DNA of 64,000 nucleotides. Origin: Rhodocyclales bacterium (GTDB lineage: Bacteria; Pseudomonadota; Gammaproteobacteria; Burkholderiales; Rhodocyclaceae). The first letter of the stretch is position 1. Each line of letters begins with the position of its first letter. Both the position numbers and the translations under genes were made by a program. Under the pieces are notes generated by a model. The model was given only the letters and a program-made list of their open reading frames with translations, had not been told where the DNA came from and ran no database searches. The stretch spans positions 1 through 64,000 of the forward strand of contig JACPEH010000013.1 of the NCBI GenBank assembly GCA_016183655.1. Reading direction: 5' to 3'. This document shows, in pieces, positions 23,023-31,749 of this stretch.

Positions 23023-26000
23023 ATGAAGCGCTGGAAGGAACTGATTCGTAACGCGCGAGGCATGGCCCATGTGGTCGCCGCCGGAACGACCCTGCTCTTC
23101 GCGCTGCCGGTCGGCGCCTTTCTCGTCCACCAGCAGATCACCGACAGCGCCGAGCGCGACGCGCTGGTCACGCGCCACGCTAACCTGCACGTACGCATGA
23201 TCGAGGAGTCGCTGGACCGCGCCGCAACGGCGACGCGCCTGCTCGCCGACTCGCTGCCGGCCCGTGCGCCGGCGCAGATCCTTGCCGTCGGGCAGAGCCT
23301 GATCAAGGTCAGCGGCACCATTACCCGGCTGGAAATCTCGCATGACGGCCATCCGCCGTTCATCATCACGCGCGACCACACGCTGGCGCTGAACGACCGC
23401 ACCATGCTGCCGCTGCTCGAATCGCACGCCAGCATCGGCCTGATGGGCGCGCCGGTGCTCGCCGTGCGCTCCGGCCAACTGGTCATCAGCCAGGCCCTTG
23501 CCGCCCAGGACGGCAGCAATCGTCCGCGTTTCTGGGGCTATGCGGCGGCGATCGTTCCCTTCTCGAACCTGGCAACGGTTTCCCATCTCGAAGACTTGCA
23601 GGCCGAGGGCTACGCGGTCCGCCTGCAGCACGGACCGGAAGGCACCACCACAGGCGCGACGGTGTTCGAGCAGAATTTCAGCGCCGGCCGCGGCAGCGTC
23701 ACCCGCAGCATCCCCTTCATCGGCAGCGGCCAGTTGCGCCTCGACGTGCAGCGCATCCCGTCGGCATTCGGCGGGCTGGCACCGATCACCTGGAGCTTCT
23801 ACGCGGTCGGCTGCGTGCTCTTCTACCTGCTCTCGCTGCGCCTGCTGCGGCGGCCGGCGGAGCTGGAGCGCGAGGTCGCCCGGCGCACCCGCCAGCTCGA
23901 CGACGAGAAGCTGGCGCTGCAGCGCGAGGCCGGCAGCCGGGTCCAGGCGGAGCGCCTGCTCGAACGCTCGCACCGCATCCTCGACACCATCTTCGAGCAC
24001 TTCCCCGGCATGCTGGTACTGAAGCGCGCCAGCGACCTGCGCGTGTCGATGATCAACCGCTCGGCCGAGGAGATCCTCGGCCGCACGCGCACCTCGGTGG
24101 TCGGCCGCTCCGCCGACGAGCTCTACGAACCGGAGGTCGCCGACCGCATGACGCGCGGCGACTACCAGGCGATGATCGACAACCAGGTCATCGAGCTGCC
24201 GCTGGAACGCATCGAATCGGCCGACAAGCCGGAGCGCTGGCTGCGCTTCCGCAAGGTGGTGCTGCCCGACCGCGACGGCAAGCCGGAATACATCCTCGAA
24301 TTCGGCGAGGACGTCAGCGAGCGCGAGCGCCTCGACCTGCGCCTGCGCGAGCACCTCAACTTCCTCGAACAGCTGCTCGACGCGATCCCGGCCCCGCTCT
24401 TCTTCAAGGACGACAGGGGCCGCTACATCGGCGCCAATACCGCCTTCGAGCGCTACCTCGGCAAGCCGCGCAGCGAAATCATCGGCAAGACGGTGTTCGA
24501 CCTGTCGCCGAACTCGCTGGCCTACATCTACCACCGCGCCGACTGCGAACTGCTCGCTGCCGGCGGCAGCCAGATCTACGAATCGCGGGTACGCGGCGCC
24601 GACGGCGCCGAGCGCGACGTGATGTTCCACAAGGCGGTCTTCCACGCCACCAGCGGCGAGGCCAGCGGCATCGTCGGCATGTTCCTCGACATCAGCGAGC
24701 GCAAGCAGGCCGAGCAGCGCATCAGCCAGCTCAACCGCATGCTGACCGTGCTCAGCCAGACCAACCAGGCGATCGTGCGCATCCACGAGCGCGACGCACT
24801 GCTCTCCGAAGTCGCCCGCCTGATCCGCCACGACGGCGGTTTCCCGGTCGCCTGGGTGCATCTGTCGGGCGACGCGGCGGGGCAGATCATCGCCGACAGC
24901 GGCTTCGACAACGACTTCCCGCGCCGCATGACGGAGGCGCTGCGCGCCAGCACGACCTGCCCGACGACGCGCCCGCTGTGCTGCGACACCGTCGGCTGCT
25001 GCGATGCCGAACTCGCCGACGATCTGGCCAAGCAGGGGTTGCAGTCCTTCGTGCACATGCCGCTGAAGACCCGCGAGGGCTACCTCGGCGGCATCGGCAT
25101 CCTCGCCGCCGACCAGGGCGCCCTCGGCGACGAGGAGCGCGAGATGCTGCAGAAGCTCGCCGACAACGTCTCCTTCGCCCTCGACGCCTTCGCCGAGGAA
25201 GACCGGCGCAAGACCGCCGAAGGCAAGCTGCAGCTCGCCGCCTGCGTCTTCGAGAACAGCGCCGAGGGACTGATCGTCACCGACCCGGGCAACCGCATCC
25301 TGATGGTCAACCGCGCCTTCACCCAGGTCACCGGCTACGCCGCCGACGAAGTCATCGGCCGCAGCCCCGCCCTGCTCAGCTCCGGCCGCCAGGACCCGAC
25401 GTTCTACAAGCAGATGTGGAAATCGCTGCAGGAACGCGGCGAGTGGCGCGGCGAACTGGAGAACCGCCGCAAGAACGGCGAGATCTACCCGGAGTGGCTG
25501 AACATCAGCGCCGTCCGGAACGACGACGGCGAGCTGACCAACTACGTCGCCGTCTTCTCCGACCTGACCGCGCGCAAGGAGATCGAGGCCCGGGTGAACT
25601 TCCTCGCCCATTACGACGCGCTCACCTCGCTGCCCAACCGCGTGCTGTTCACCAACCGGCTGGAGCAGTTCATGGCGCAGGCCCGCGCCAGCAAGCACAA
25701 GCTGGCGGCGATGTTCCTCGACATCGACCGCTTCAAGCTGATCAACGACAGCATCGGCCACAGCGCCGGCGACAAGCTGCTGCTCGAAGTCGCCAACCGC
25801 CTGCTCGCCTGCCTGCCCAAGGGCAGCGACGTCTCGCGGCTAGGCGGCGACGAATTCGCGGTGATCCTCGCCAACATCGAGTCGCCGAACGCTGCCGCCA
25901 CCTGCGCGTCGACGATCCAGCACGCGCTGCGCCAGCTGGTACGCATCGACGAGCACGAGATCCACCTGTCGGTGAGCATCGGCATCAGCGTCTTCCCGGA

Positions 26001-26991
26001 CGACGCGGACAACGTCGAGGCCCTCGCCGCCAACGCCGACACCGCCCGCTATGCGGCCGCCGAGCACGGCGGCAACGCCTACCGCTTCTTCCTGCCGGAA
26101 ATGAACAGCCGCTCGGCCGAACGCATGCGCCTGGAGAGCCGCCTGCACCACGCGCTCGACCGCGGCGAGCTGTCGGTCTACTTCCAGCCGCTGATCGCCG
26201 CCCGCAACGGCCAGATCATCGGCGCCGAAGCGCTGCTGCGCTGGCACCACGACGACACCGACTCCTTCGTTGCGCCGGCGACCTTCGTGCCGCTGCTGGA
26301 GGAGACTGGGCTGATCGTCGCCGTCGGCGAATGGGTGATGCGCGTCGCCTGCCAGGAAAACCAGCGCTGGCGGGAGGCCAGCGGCCGCGAGCTGTTCGTC
26401 GCCGTCAACCTCTCCGCCGTCCAGCTCGCCGACGAGGCGCTGGTGGACAAGGTCGGCGCCATCCTGCGCGAGCAGGACTTCGACGCCCGCCACCTGGAGA
26501 TCGAGCTGACCGAGAGCGCAGTGATGCGCGACGCACAGCGCGGCGTGCGCACGATGCAGCAGTTGAAGGCGCTCGGCGTCAGCCTGTCGATCGACGATTT
26601 CGGCACCGGCTATTCCAGCCTCAGCTACCTAAAGCAGCTGCCGCTCGACACGCTGAAGATCGACCGCTCCTTCGTCATCGACGCGCCGACCGACCCGGAG
26701 GCGGTGTCGATCATCCGCGCGATCATCGCCCTTGGCCATTCGCTGCACCTGGAAATCATCGCCGAAGGCGTCGAGCACCCGGCGCAGGTCAATTTCCTGC
26801 GCGACAACAGCGCCGACATCCTGCAGGGCTACTATTTCTCGGAGCCGCTGCCGGCAGCGCAGTTCATGGACCTGATCACCGGCGGCCCGGCCTACTCCGT
26901 CGTTCCCGCGCAGCCGGCGCTGCAACTGGCGACAGCGCCGCCGCGCAGCGGCAAGGCGGGCGGCGCGCTGCGCGGCAGCGGCAGCGCCTGA
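23023..26991 (+). CDS. membrane sensor PAS-PAS-GAF-PAS-GGDEF-EAL protein
   Basis: The 1322-residue protein has two membrane helices (about 15-37 and 255-275) around a periplasmic sensor domain, then PAS domains near 320-440, 445-570 and 730-855, a GAF domain near 585-725, GGDEF near 860-1020 (intact RLGGDEF at 940) and EAL near 1035-1290 (intact GAEALLRW, ESAVM and DDFGTGYSS). Both cyclase and phosphodiesterase motifs are complete. The GAF domain carries an unusual cluster of six cysteines at about 646-661. The sigma-54 promoter ties its expression to the cytochrome genes, so it may set cyclic-di-GMP levels according to redox state. Confidence 0.92.
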   Translation: MKRWKELIRNARGMAHVVAAGTTLLFALPVGAFLVHQQITDSAERDALVTRHANLHVRMIEESLDRAATATRLLADSLPARAPAQILAVGQSLIKVSGTITRLEISHDGHPPFIITRDHTLALNDRTMLPLLESHASIGLMGAPVLAVRSGQLVISQALAAQDGSNRPRFWGYAAAIVPFSNLATVSHLEDLQAEGYAVRLQHGPEGTTTGATVFEQNFSAGRGSVTRSIPFIGSGQLRLDVQRIPSAFGGLAPITWSFYAVGCVLFYLLSLRLLRRPAELEREVARRTRQLDDEKLALQREAGSRVQAERLLERSHRILDTIFEHFPGMLVLKRASDLRVSMINRSAEEILGRTRTSVVGRSADELYEPEVADRMTRGDYQAMIDNQVIELPLERIESADKPERWLRFRKVVLPDRDGKPEYILEFGEDVSERERLDLRLREHLNFLEQLLDAIPAPLFFKDDRGRYIGANTAFERYLGKPRSEIIGKTVFDLSPNSLAYIYHRADCELLAAGGSQIYESRVRGADGAERDVMFHKAVFHATSGEASGIVGMFLDISERKQAEQRISQLNRMLTVLSQTNQAIVRIHERDALLSEVARLIRHDGGFPVAWVHLSGDAAGQIIADSGFDNDFPRRMTEALRASTTCPTTRPLCCDTVGCCDAELADDLAKQGLQSFVHMPLKTREGYLGGIGILAADQGALGDEEREMLQKLADNVSFALDAFAEEDRRKTAEGKLQLAACVFENSAEGLIVTDPGNRILMVNRAFTQVTGYAADEVIGRSPALLSSGRQDPTFYKQMWKSLQERGEWRGELENRRKNGEIYPEWLNISAVRNDDGELTNYVAVFSDLTARKEIEARVNFLAHYDALTSLPNRVLFTNRLEQFMAQARASKHKLAAMFLDIDRFKLINDSIGHSAGDKLLLEVANRLLACLPKGSDVSRLGGDEFAVILANIESPNAAATCASTIQHALRQLVRIDEHEIHLSVSIGISVFPDDADNVEALAANADTARYAAAEHGGNAYRFFLPEMNSRSAERMRLESRLHHALDRGELSVYFQPLIAARNGQIIGAEALLRWHHDDTDSFVAPATFVPLLEETGLIVAVGEWVMRVACQENQRWREASGRELFVAVNLSAVQLADEALVDKVGAILREQDFDARHLEIELTESAVMRDAQRGVRTMQQLKALGVSLSIDDFGTGYSSLSYLKQLPLDTLKIDRSFVIDAPTDPEAVSIIRAIIALGHSLHLEIIAEGVEHPAQVNFLRDNSADILQGYYFSEPLPAAQFMDLITGGPAYSVVPAQPALQLATAPPRSGKAGGALRGSGSA

Positions 26992-27007
26992 GGCCGCCTG
27001 GACGACT

Positions 27008-27841
27008 TCAGCGGCCGAAACGCCGGATCAGGAAGAACTGGAGCAGCGTCACCAGCAGCGCCATGACGACGCTGACGACGATCAGGAGCCCCTGGCGCAG
27101 CGGGGGGTTCCAGCCTTCCTCGGGGGCCAGGCGGAGCTTCCAGGTGCCATTCGGGACTTCGATGCTGACCACCGCCGGGTCGACCGGCGCCCCCTCACCG
27201 CGCCGCGAGAAAACGTCACAGCCCCCCTCGTCATCGATGACGCGGCAGAGCTCGTAGCGGTAACCGTCACGGGTCAGCTCGGGCAGCCCGCCGGCATCGA
27301 GCAGCTGCGGCAGGCGGACGACGACGATGGTGAACCCCCAGAACTTGCCCCAGCCGTTCTCGTCCGGCAGGAACACCGGAAACCGGCCGATGACGCCGAC
27401 CCCGCCTTGCGTCAGCGTGTACGGGCCGCCGAGCATCAACTGGCGACGGGCGATGGTTTGCTGGGCTTCCTGGCGGCGCGCCGGATTCTTCAGCAGATCG
27501 GTGCCCGGCACCGACTCGTTTCCCGCAAGTGGGAAAACCGCCGAGACGACGCCGTTCGGCGCCAGCTGGATCGACGACACCATCGGGAAAAGCGCGATGA
27601 TCTCGGCGGCCGCCCGGTCGAAATCGGGAACCATGCCTCTGTGCCGCTGCACCAGCGACGCCAGCATGTAGACGGGACCCATCGTTTCCGACAGGCGAAA
27701 CGAGAGACGTTGCGCGTAGTCGGCGCCGAGATGCAGGGCGGCGGCACGCCGGCTCTCGGCGGCACCGCGCAGCACGCCGGTGCCGAGCACGAGGAACAGC
27801 AGCAGCGAGACGACGAAGGTCACGGCCAGCACCAACGACAT
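27008..27841 (-). CDS. orphan CHASE-like membrane sensor with no output domain
   Basis: From ATG 27841 the protein has 277 residues: a membrane helix, a periplasmic CHASE-type domain (GADYAQRLSFRLSETMGPVY, FPMVSSIQLAPNGVV, GPYTLTQGGVGVIGRFPVF, WGFTIVVVRLP) and a second helix after which only RRFGR remains. The sensor is clearly related to residues about 20-300 of the GGDEF/EAL protein at 32130-35471. The ATG is chosen for its GGGGGAG ribosome site; a GTG at 27898 would add 19 residues. It has no kinase, cyclase or receiver part and may work as a binding partner of another sensor. It is convergent with the preceding gene. Confidence 0.8.
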   Translation of the reverse strand: MSLVLAVTFVVSLLLFLVLGTGVLRGAAESRRAAALHLGADYAQRLSFRLSETMGPVYMLASLVQRHRGMVPDFDRAAAEIIALFPMVSSIQLAPNGVVSAVFPLAGNESVPGTDLLKNPARRQEAQQTIARRQLMLGGPYTLTQGGVGVIGRFPVFLPDENGWGKFWGFTIVVVRLPQLLDAGGLPELTRDGYRYELCRVIDDEGGCDVFSRRGEGAPVDPAVVSIEVPNGTWKLRLAPEEGWNPPLRQGLLIVVSVVMALLVTLLQFFLIRRFGR

Positions 27842-27980
27842 GCGGCGCTCCCCCTTCGCCTCCGTACCGGACGACTGTTCCACGTATTCCGCCCTCACCC
27901 GTTAGCTGCCTTTGTCAGCGGGACTGTAACCGATCTGCCCGAGCGCGAACAGCGACGCCGGCACGTCCCTGCCCCGGCAC

Positions 27981-27996
27981 TGGCACGACCTGTGCA
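27981..27996 (+). promoter_or_regulatory. sigma-54 (-24/-12) promoter of the kinase/regulator/cytochrome operon
   Basis: The site reads TGGCAC-GACCT-GTGCA, matching 15 of 16 positions. The transcript would begin near 28008, giving a long leader of about 165 bases that includes a 16-base perfect inverted repeat and an exact TTCCCG palindrome. Confidence 0.7.
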
Positions 27997-28032
27997 TAGA
28001 ACTTTCAGCATAGGTCCATGAAGGGACGGAAA

Positions 28033-28066
28033 CCTTGCCTTGCATCATGAATGATGCAAGGCAAGG
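28033..28066. repeat. perfect 16-base inverted repeat in the kinase leader
   Basis: CCTTGCCTTGCATCAT (28033-28048) and its exact complement (28051-28066) are separated by two bases. It lies about 25 bases downstream of the predicted sigma-54 start. It has no T-run, so it is an operator or an RNA hairpin rather than a terminator. Confidence 0.7.
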
Positions 28067-28104
28067 GACAAGCCGCCCGAGAACACCCCGAAACCGGGAA
28101 ATCC

Positions 28105-28120
28105 TTCCCGAACCCGGGAA
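28105..28120. promoter_or_regulatory. palindrome TTCCCG-N4-CGGGAA in the kinase leader
   Basis: An exact copy of the palindrome, with an extra half-site (ACCGGGAA) just before it. It lies 53 bases ahead of the kinase ATG and 109 bases downstream of the -12 end of the promoter, so it could be a site of autoregulation. Confidence 0.6.
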
Positions 28121-28172
28121 AAGAGACAACCGCAGTCTGCCGCAGCACCTGCGGCTTGCATGGGAGAGAGGG

Positions 28173-29975
28173 ATGCACTTTCACCTGGTACGTTATTTCT
28201 CGGCCGCGAGCCTGGGCATGTTCCTGCTGGTCGCCGCCGCGCTGACCTATTTCGAATTCCAGCAGGGCGATTTCTTCCGCACGACGCAAACGAAGCAGGC
28301 GGACTTCTTCAAGGACGTGCAGGAGAGCTTCGCCAGGCGCCAGGAAGAGGCCGCCCGCCGCGACCTGCTGACGATCCACGAATCGGGCAACGTCAACCTC
28401 ACCCGCCTGTTCGCCAATGCGCTGTGGGAGCGCGACTTCGTCCCCTTCGTCGAGAAGGCGCAGGCGATCAGCGTCGAGCCCTGTCATGCGATCGCCGACG
28501 TCAAGGACGAGAAGAGCGGCAAGATGAGCGCCCCGGCCGGGAAGAAGGCCTGTTTCGCCGAAGTCGGCAGGAAGATCATGGCGCTGCCGGGCTTCAAGGA
28601 GCTCGACGCCAAGGTCGTCGATTCGATGAAGAAGAGCTCGGTGTTCAAGATCAAGGTCTTCGACCTGCGCGGCGTCACCATCTATTCCTCCGAACACAAG
28701 CAGGTCGGCGAGGACAAGCTGTCCAACGCCGGCTGGCGCCAGGCGCGCGACGGCAAGCCGGCGAGCGAACTGACCCACCGCGACAAATTCTCGGCCTTCG
28801 AAGGCGTCGTCGAGAACCGCGACCTGATCTCCAGCTACCTGCCGGTGCTGCAGCCGGGCAGCGACAAGATCGTCGGCGTCTTCGAAGTGTATTCCGACGT
28901 GACTCCCTTCCTCGCGCAGATCAAGGAGACCTCGACGCAGCTGAAGAAGACCGCCGACGGCAACCAGGCCAGCGTGACGCAGGCCGCTGCCGACGCCCAG
29001 GCCGAAGCCGAGGCGTCGTCGACGAAGACGCTGGCGGCGGTGATGGTGCTGCTCGGCATCCTGTTCGCGGCGCTATTCGCGATCGTGCGCCGCGCCGACG
29101 GCATCATCCGCGCCCAGGAGAAGGAGCGCGAGGAATCGATGCAGCAGATGGCGCAGGCGGAGAAGATGGCCTCGCTCGGCCAGATGGTCGCCGGCGTCGC
29201 GCACCAGCTGAACACGCCGCTCGCCTTCTCGCACAGCAACGTCTCGCTGGCGATCAACGCGCTGCAGGAGTTCGAGGCGCCGCTGAGCGTCGCCGGCCGC
29301 ATCGCCGACCTCGTCCGCGCCAACCCGGGAGCCGATACGGTGCCGCTCAAGCTGAACAGTTCGCGCGCGGCGATCGAGAAGATCCGCGTTGACGGCAAGG
29401 CGGCGAAGGAAATCGCCGAGATGCTCGGCGACGTGATCCAGGGCGTAGACCAGATGAGCGAGCTGGTCGAGAACCTGAAGGATTTCACCCGTCTCGACCG
29501 CGCCAAGCTCTCCGATGTCGACCTGAACGCGACGCTGCACACCGTCGTCTATATTGCGCGCAGCTCGATCCCGGTGCGCATCGCGATCAACGAGGCATTC
29601 GACAAGGCGCTGCCGCCGATCGAGTGCAACCCGTCGCAACTGAACCAGGTGTTCCTCAACCTGATCACCAACGCGTCGCAGGCGATCGAGGGCGACGGCG
29701 AGGTGCAGGTGCGCACGCGCGCCAACGGCCGGCATGTCTATGTCGACGTGATCGACAACGGTTCCGGCATTCCGGCGGACGTGCTGCCGAACATCTTCGA
29801 AACCTATTACACGACCAAGCCGAAGGGTGTCGGCACCGGCCTCGGCCTGCCGATCGCGCGCGACATCGTGCGCGCCCACGGCGGCGACCTGCAGGTCAGC
29901 ACCGAAGTCGGCAAGGGCACCACCTTCACCGTGCAGCTGCCGCTGAGCGTGCCCGTCGCAAGCCGTACCGCATGA
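28173..29975 (+). CDS. membrane sensor histidine kinase
   Basis: The 600-residue protein has a membrane helix near the N-terminus, a large periplasmic region (about 30-285), a second helix (about 288-310), a coiled coil and a kinase core. The phosphoacceptor region reads VAGVAHQLNTPLAFSHSN (His about 344), and the ATPase domain has the N-box NLITNASQAI, DNGSGIP and GTGLGLPIA. The sensor domain has two isolated cysteines (EPCHA and KKACFAE) but no full heme motif. GGGAGAGAGGG precedes the ATG. The response regulator follows after 40 bases, and a triheme cytochrome is next, so this pair probably senses the state of the electron pathway. Confidence 0.92.
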   Translation: MHFHLVRYFSAASLGMFLLVAAALTYFEFQQGDFFRTTQTKQADFFKDVQESFARRQEEAARRDLLTIHESGNVNLTRLFANALWERDFVPFVEKAQAISVEPCHAIADVKDEKSGKMSAPAGKKACFAEVGRKIMALPGFKELDAKVVDSMKKSSVFKIKVFDLRGVTIYSSEHKQVGEDKLSNAGWRQARDGKPASELTHRDKFSAFEGVVENRDLISSYLPVLQPGSDKIVGVFEVYSDVTPFLAQIKETSTQLKKTADGNQASVTQAAADAQAEAEASSTKTLAAVMVLLGILFAALFAIVRRADGIIRAQEKEREESMQQMAQAEKMASLGQMVAGVAHQLNTPLAFSHSNVSLAINALQEFEAPLSVAGRIADLVRANPGADTVPLKLNSSRAAIEKIRVDGKAAKEIAEMLGDVIQGVDQMSELVENLKDFTRLDRAKLSDVDLNATLHTVVYIARSSIPVRIAINEAFDKALPPIECNPSQLNQVFLNLITNASQAIEGDGEVQVRTRANGRHVYVDVIDNGSGIPADVLPNIFETYYTTKPKGVGTGLGLPIARDIVRAHGGDLQVSTEVGKGTTFTVQLPLSVPVASRTA

Positions 29976-30015
29976 TGACCCTCCTTAACCCGTGACCACA
30001 GCCAAGGGGAAAGCC

Positions 30016-31041
30016 ATGACTGCCGCCATCTCGATGTCCATGCCGATGAGCGTATCCACTGCCAGGGGACGCGTCCTCTGCGTCGACGACGAGCCGAACA
30101 TCCTGCGCGCGCTGTCCTGGCTGCTGCAGAAGGAATTCGAGGTGGTGACCTCGTGCAGCGGCCGCGAGGCGCTGGAAATCGTGCGCAAGGACAACTTCGA
30201 CGTGGTCATCAGCGACCAGCGCATGCCGGAAATGAGCGGCGTCGATTTCCTGCGCGAGGTACGCGCGATCGCGCCGCGCGCGATGCGCATCCTGCTTACC
30301 GGCTACTCGGACATGCAGGCGGTGCTGCGCTCGGTCAACGAATCGGAGATCTTCCGCTACATCAACAAGCCGTGGAACATCAACGAGCTGCCGAAGGTCG
30401 TCGCACAGGCCGCGGAAATCGCCCGCACGCAGTCGGCACCGGTGCCGGAGACGGCGGTCGAGGAACTGCCGCTGCCGGCACGCGAGGATGCAAAGATCCT
30501 GGTCATCGACGACGACCCGCAGATGCACGCCGCGGTCGAGATGAACGCCGGCGACCTGGCCACCGTGGTGCACGTCACCAATGTCGTCGACGCCGTGCAT
30601 GCGCTGCAGAACCAGCCGGTCGGCGTCATTGTCTCGGAAACCCGGCTCGGCTCGGTCGACCTGACGCGGCTGATCTGCCTGATGAAGCAGCGCCACCCGC
30701 AGATCGTCACCGTCGTGCTGGCCGAGGAAACCGGCACCGACCTCGTCTCCAAGCTGATCAACCAGGGGCAGATCTACCGCTTCGTGCCGAAGCCGGTGAA
30801 ATCGGGCTACATGCGCATGATCCTGCGCTCGGCGCTGGCCAAGAGCGCGCAACTCTCGGATGCGCCGGACCTGAACGGCCGCCACCAGGTCGAGGCGCTG
30901 CCGGAAGAGGAGTGCAACATCCTGGTGCAGGACCTCAACGCCGCCGTGCAGAGCAGCGTCGCCGCAAAAACGGCGCCGGCCGACGAGCACAGCGGCTTGC
31001 TCGGCGGTTTCTTCAAGCGCCTGTTCGGAGGAGCGCGCTGA
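30016..31041 (+). CDS. double-receiver response regulator, second receiver degenerate
   Basis: The 341-residue protein holds two receiver domains and no DNA-binding or enzyme domain. The first (about 18-135) has the acidic pair (CVDDE), phospho-acceptor D67 in VVISDQRMP and the switch lysine (NKPW). The second (about 158-280) keeps VIDDDP and a KPV lysine but reads VIVSETRLG, so the acceptor position is Glu208, which mimics phosphorylation. A short charged tail ends GGFFKRLFGGAR. The ATG at 30016 has AAGGGGA upstream; a GTG at 29992 is possible. It probably acts through protein contacts, not DNA binding. Confidence 0.87.
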   Translation: MTAAISMSMPMSVSTARGRVLCVDDEPNILRALSWLLQKEFEVVTSCSGREALEIVRKDNFDVVISDQRMPEMSGVDFLREVRAIAPRAMRILLTGYSDMQAVLRSVNESEIFRYINKPWNINELPKVVAQAAEIARTQSAPVPETAVEELPLPAREDAKILVIDDDPQMHAAVEMNAGDLATVVHVTNVVDAVHALQNQPVGVIVSETRLGSVDLTRLICLMKQRHPQIVTVVLAEETGTDLVSKLINQGQIYRFVPKPVKSGYMRMILRSALAKSAQLSDAPDLNGRHQVEALPEEECNILVQDLNAAVQSSVAAKTAPADEHSGLLGGFFKRLFGGAR

Positions 31042-31079
31042 GCGAAGCGGAATCCGCTCCGCTACTGCGCTCCAGTTCC

Positions 31080-31721
31080 ATGAACCCGCTCCGGCGCTGG
31101 CGATCCACTCTCCACGTCGCCGGCCTGAGCGGGTTCCTTTTCCTGGCGCTGGCCGCCGGCGACTGCCACGCTTTCCTGCGCGCGGTGAAACCGGCGCCGT
31201 CGACCGCCGAACCGGCGACGGTGCCCCCAACCACGCCCGTGCCGGCAGCCGCCGACGGCCACCAGGCGCGCCGCGCGCTCGAACAGCAGCACTTCTACGA
31301 CGAGGGCAACCCGGACCGCGGCAAGCTGCAGCGTATCGACGAAGCGACCCGGCACCTGCCCTACGATGCGGTCGGCTTCCCCGACTGGATGCGCGCGCTG
31401 CGCGAAGGCAAGATCACACCCCGCTACAACGTGCGCGGCGACGCCAAGCCGGAGTTGCTCGACCTCGACATCATCATGCGCAACACCAAGGAAATGCCGA
31501 ATGTGCGTTTCCCGCACCTCTCGCACACGCTGTGGCTGGCCTGCGCCAACTGCCATCCGGCGCCGTTCAAGGCGCAGAAGGGCGCCAACACGATCCGCAT
31601 GGCCGACATCTTCCGCGGCGAATATTGCGGCATGTGCCACGACCGCGTCGCCTTCATCACCTTCTTCTCCTGCAACCGCTGCCACAGCGTGCCGCCTGGC
31701 ACGAATGCTGCGTCACAGTAG
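31080..31721 (+). CDS. c7-type triheme cytochrome, long form
   Basis: The 213-residue protein has a signal peptide (GLSGFLFLALAAGDCHA), a proline-rich spacer, and a triheme domain (FPHLSHTLWLACANCH, YCGMCHDRVAF, SCNRCHS). The spacer segment with GKITPRYN and a conserved M-P-N-V-R-F matches the long-form proteins at 10251 and 11810. ATG at 31080 has only a weak ribosome site and lies 38 bases after the regulator gene. A cytochrome inside a kinase/regulator operon suggests that the pair controls, or is informed by, this electron carrier. Confidence 0.88.
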   Translation: MNPLRRWRSTLHVAGLSGFLFLALAAGDCHAFLRAVKPAPSTAEPATVPPTTPVPAAADGHQARRALEQQHFYDEGNPDRGKLQRIDEATRHLPYDAVGFPDWMRALREGKITPRYNVRGDAKPELLDLDIIMRNTKEMPNVRFPHLSHTLWLACANCHPAPFKAQKGANTIRMADIFRGEYCGMCHDRVAFITFFSCNRCHSVPPGTNAASQ

Positions 31722-31749
31722 GCAGACGGACTTTGGCAGGAGACCCATC

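Noticed and set aside
22840-25761. 973-residue antisense frame opposite the PAS-GAF-GGDEF-EAL gene
   Set aside because: It has low-complexity Ala/Asp/Val composition and no motifs; the plus strand has complete PAS, GAF, GGDEF and EAL domains.
28120-28173. A second sigma-54 promoter directly before the kinase gene
   Set aside because: GCAGCACCTGCGGCTTGCAT has both halves in rough form, but the spacing is two bases too long for a -24/-12 site.
30016-31041. The double-receiver protein as the sigma-54 activator of the cytochrome regulon
   Set aside because: It has no AAA+ domain (no GAFTGA motif) and no helix-turn-helix, so it cannot be an NtrC-type activator by itself.
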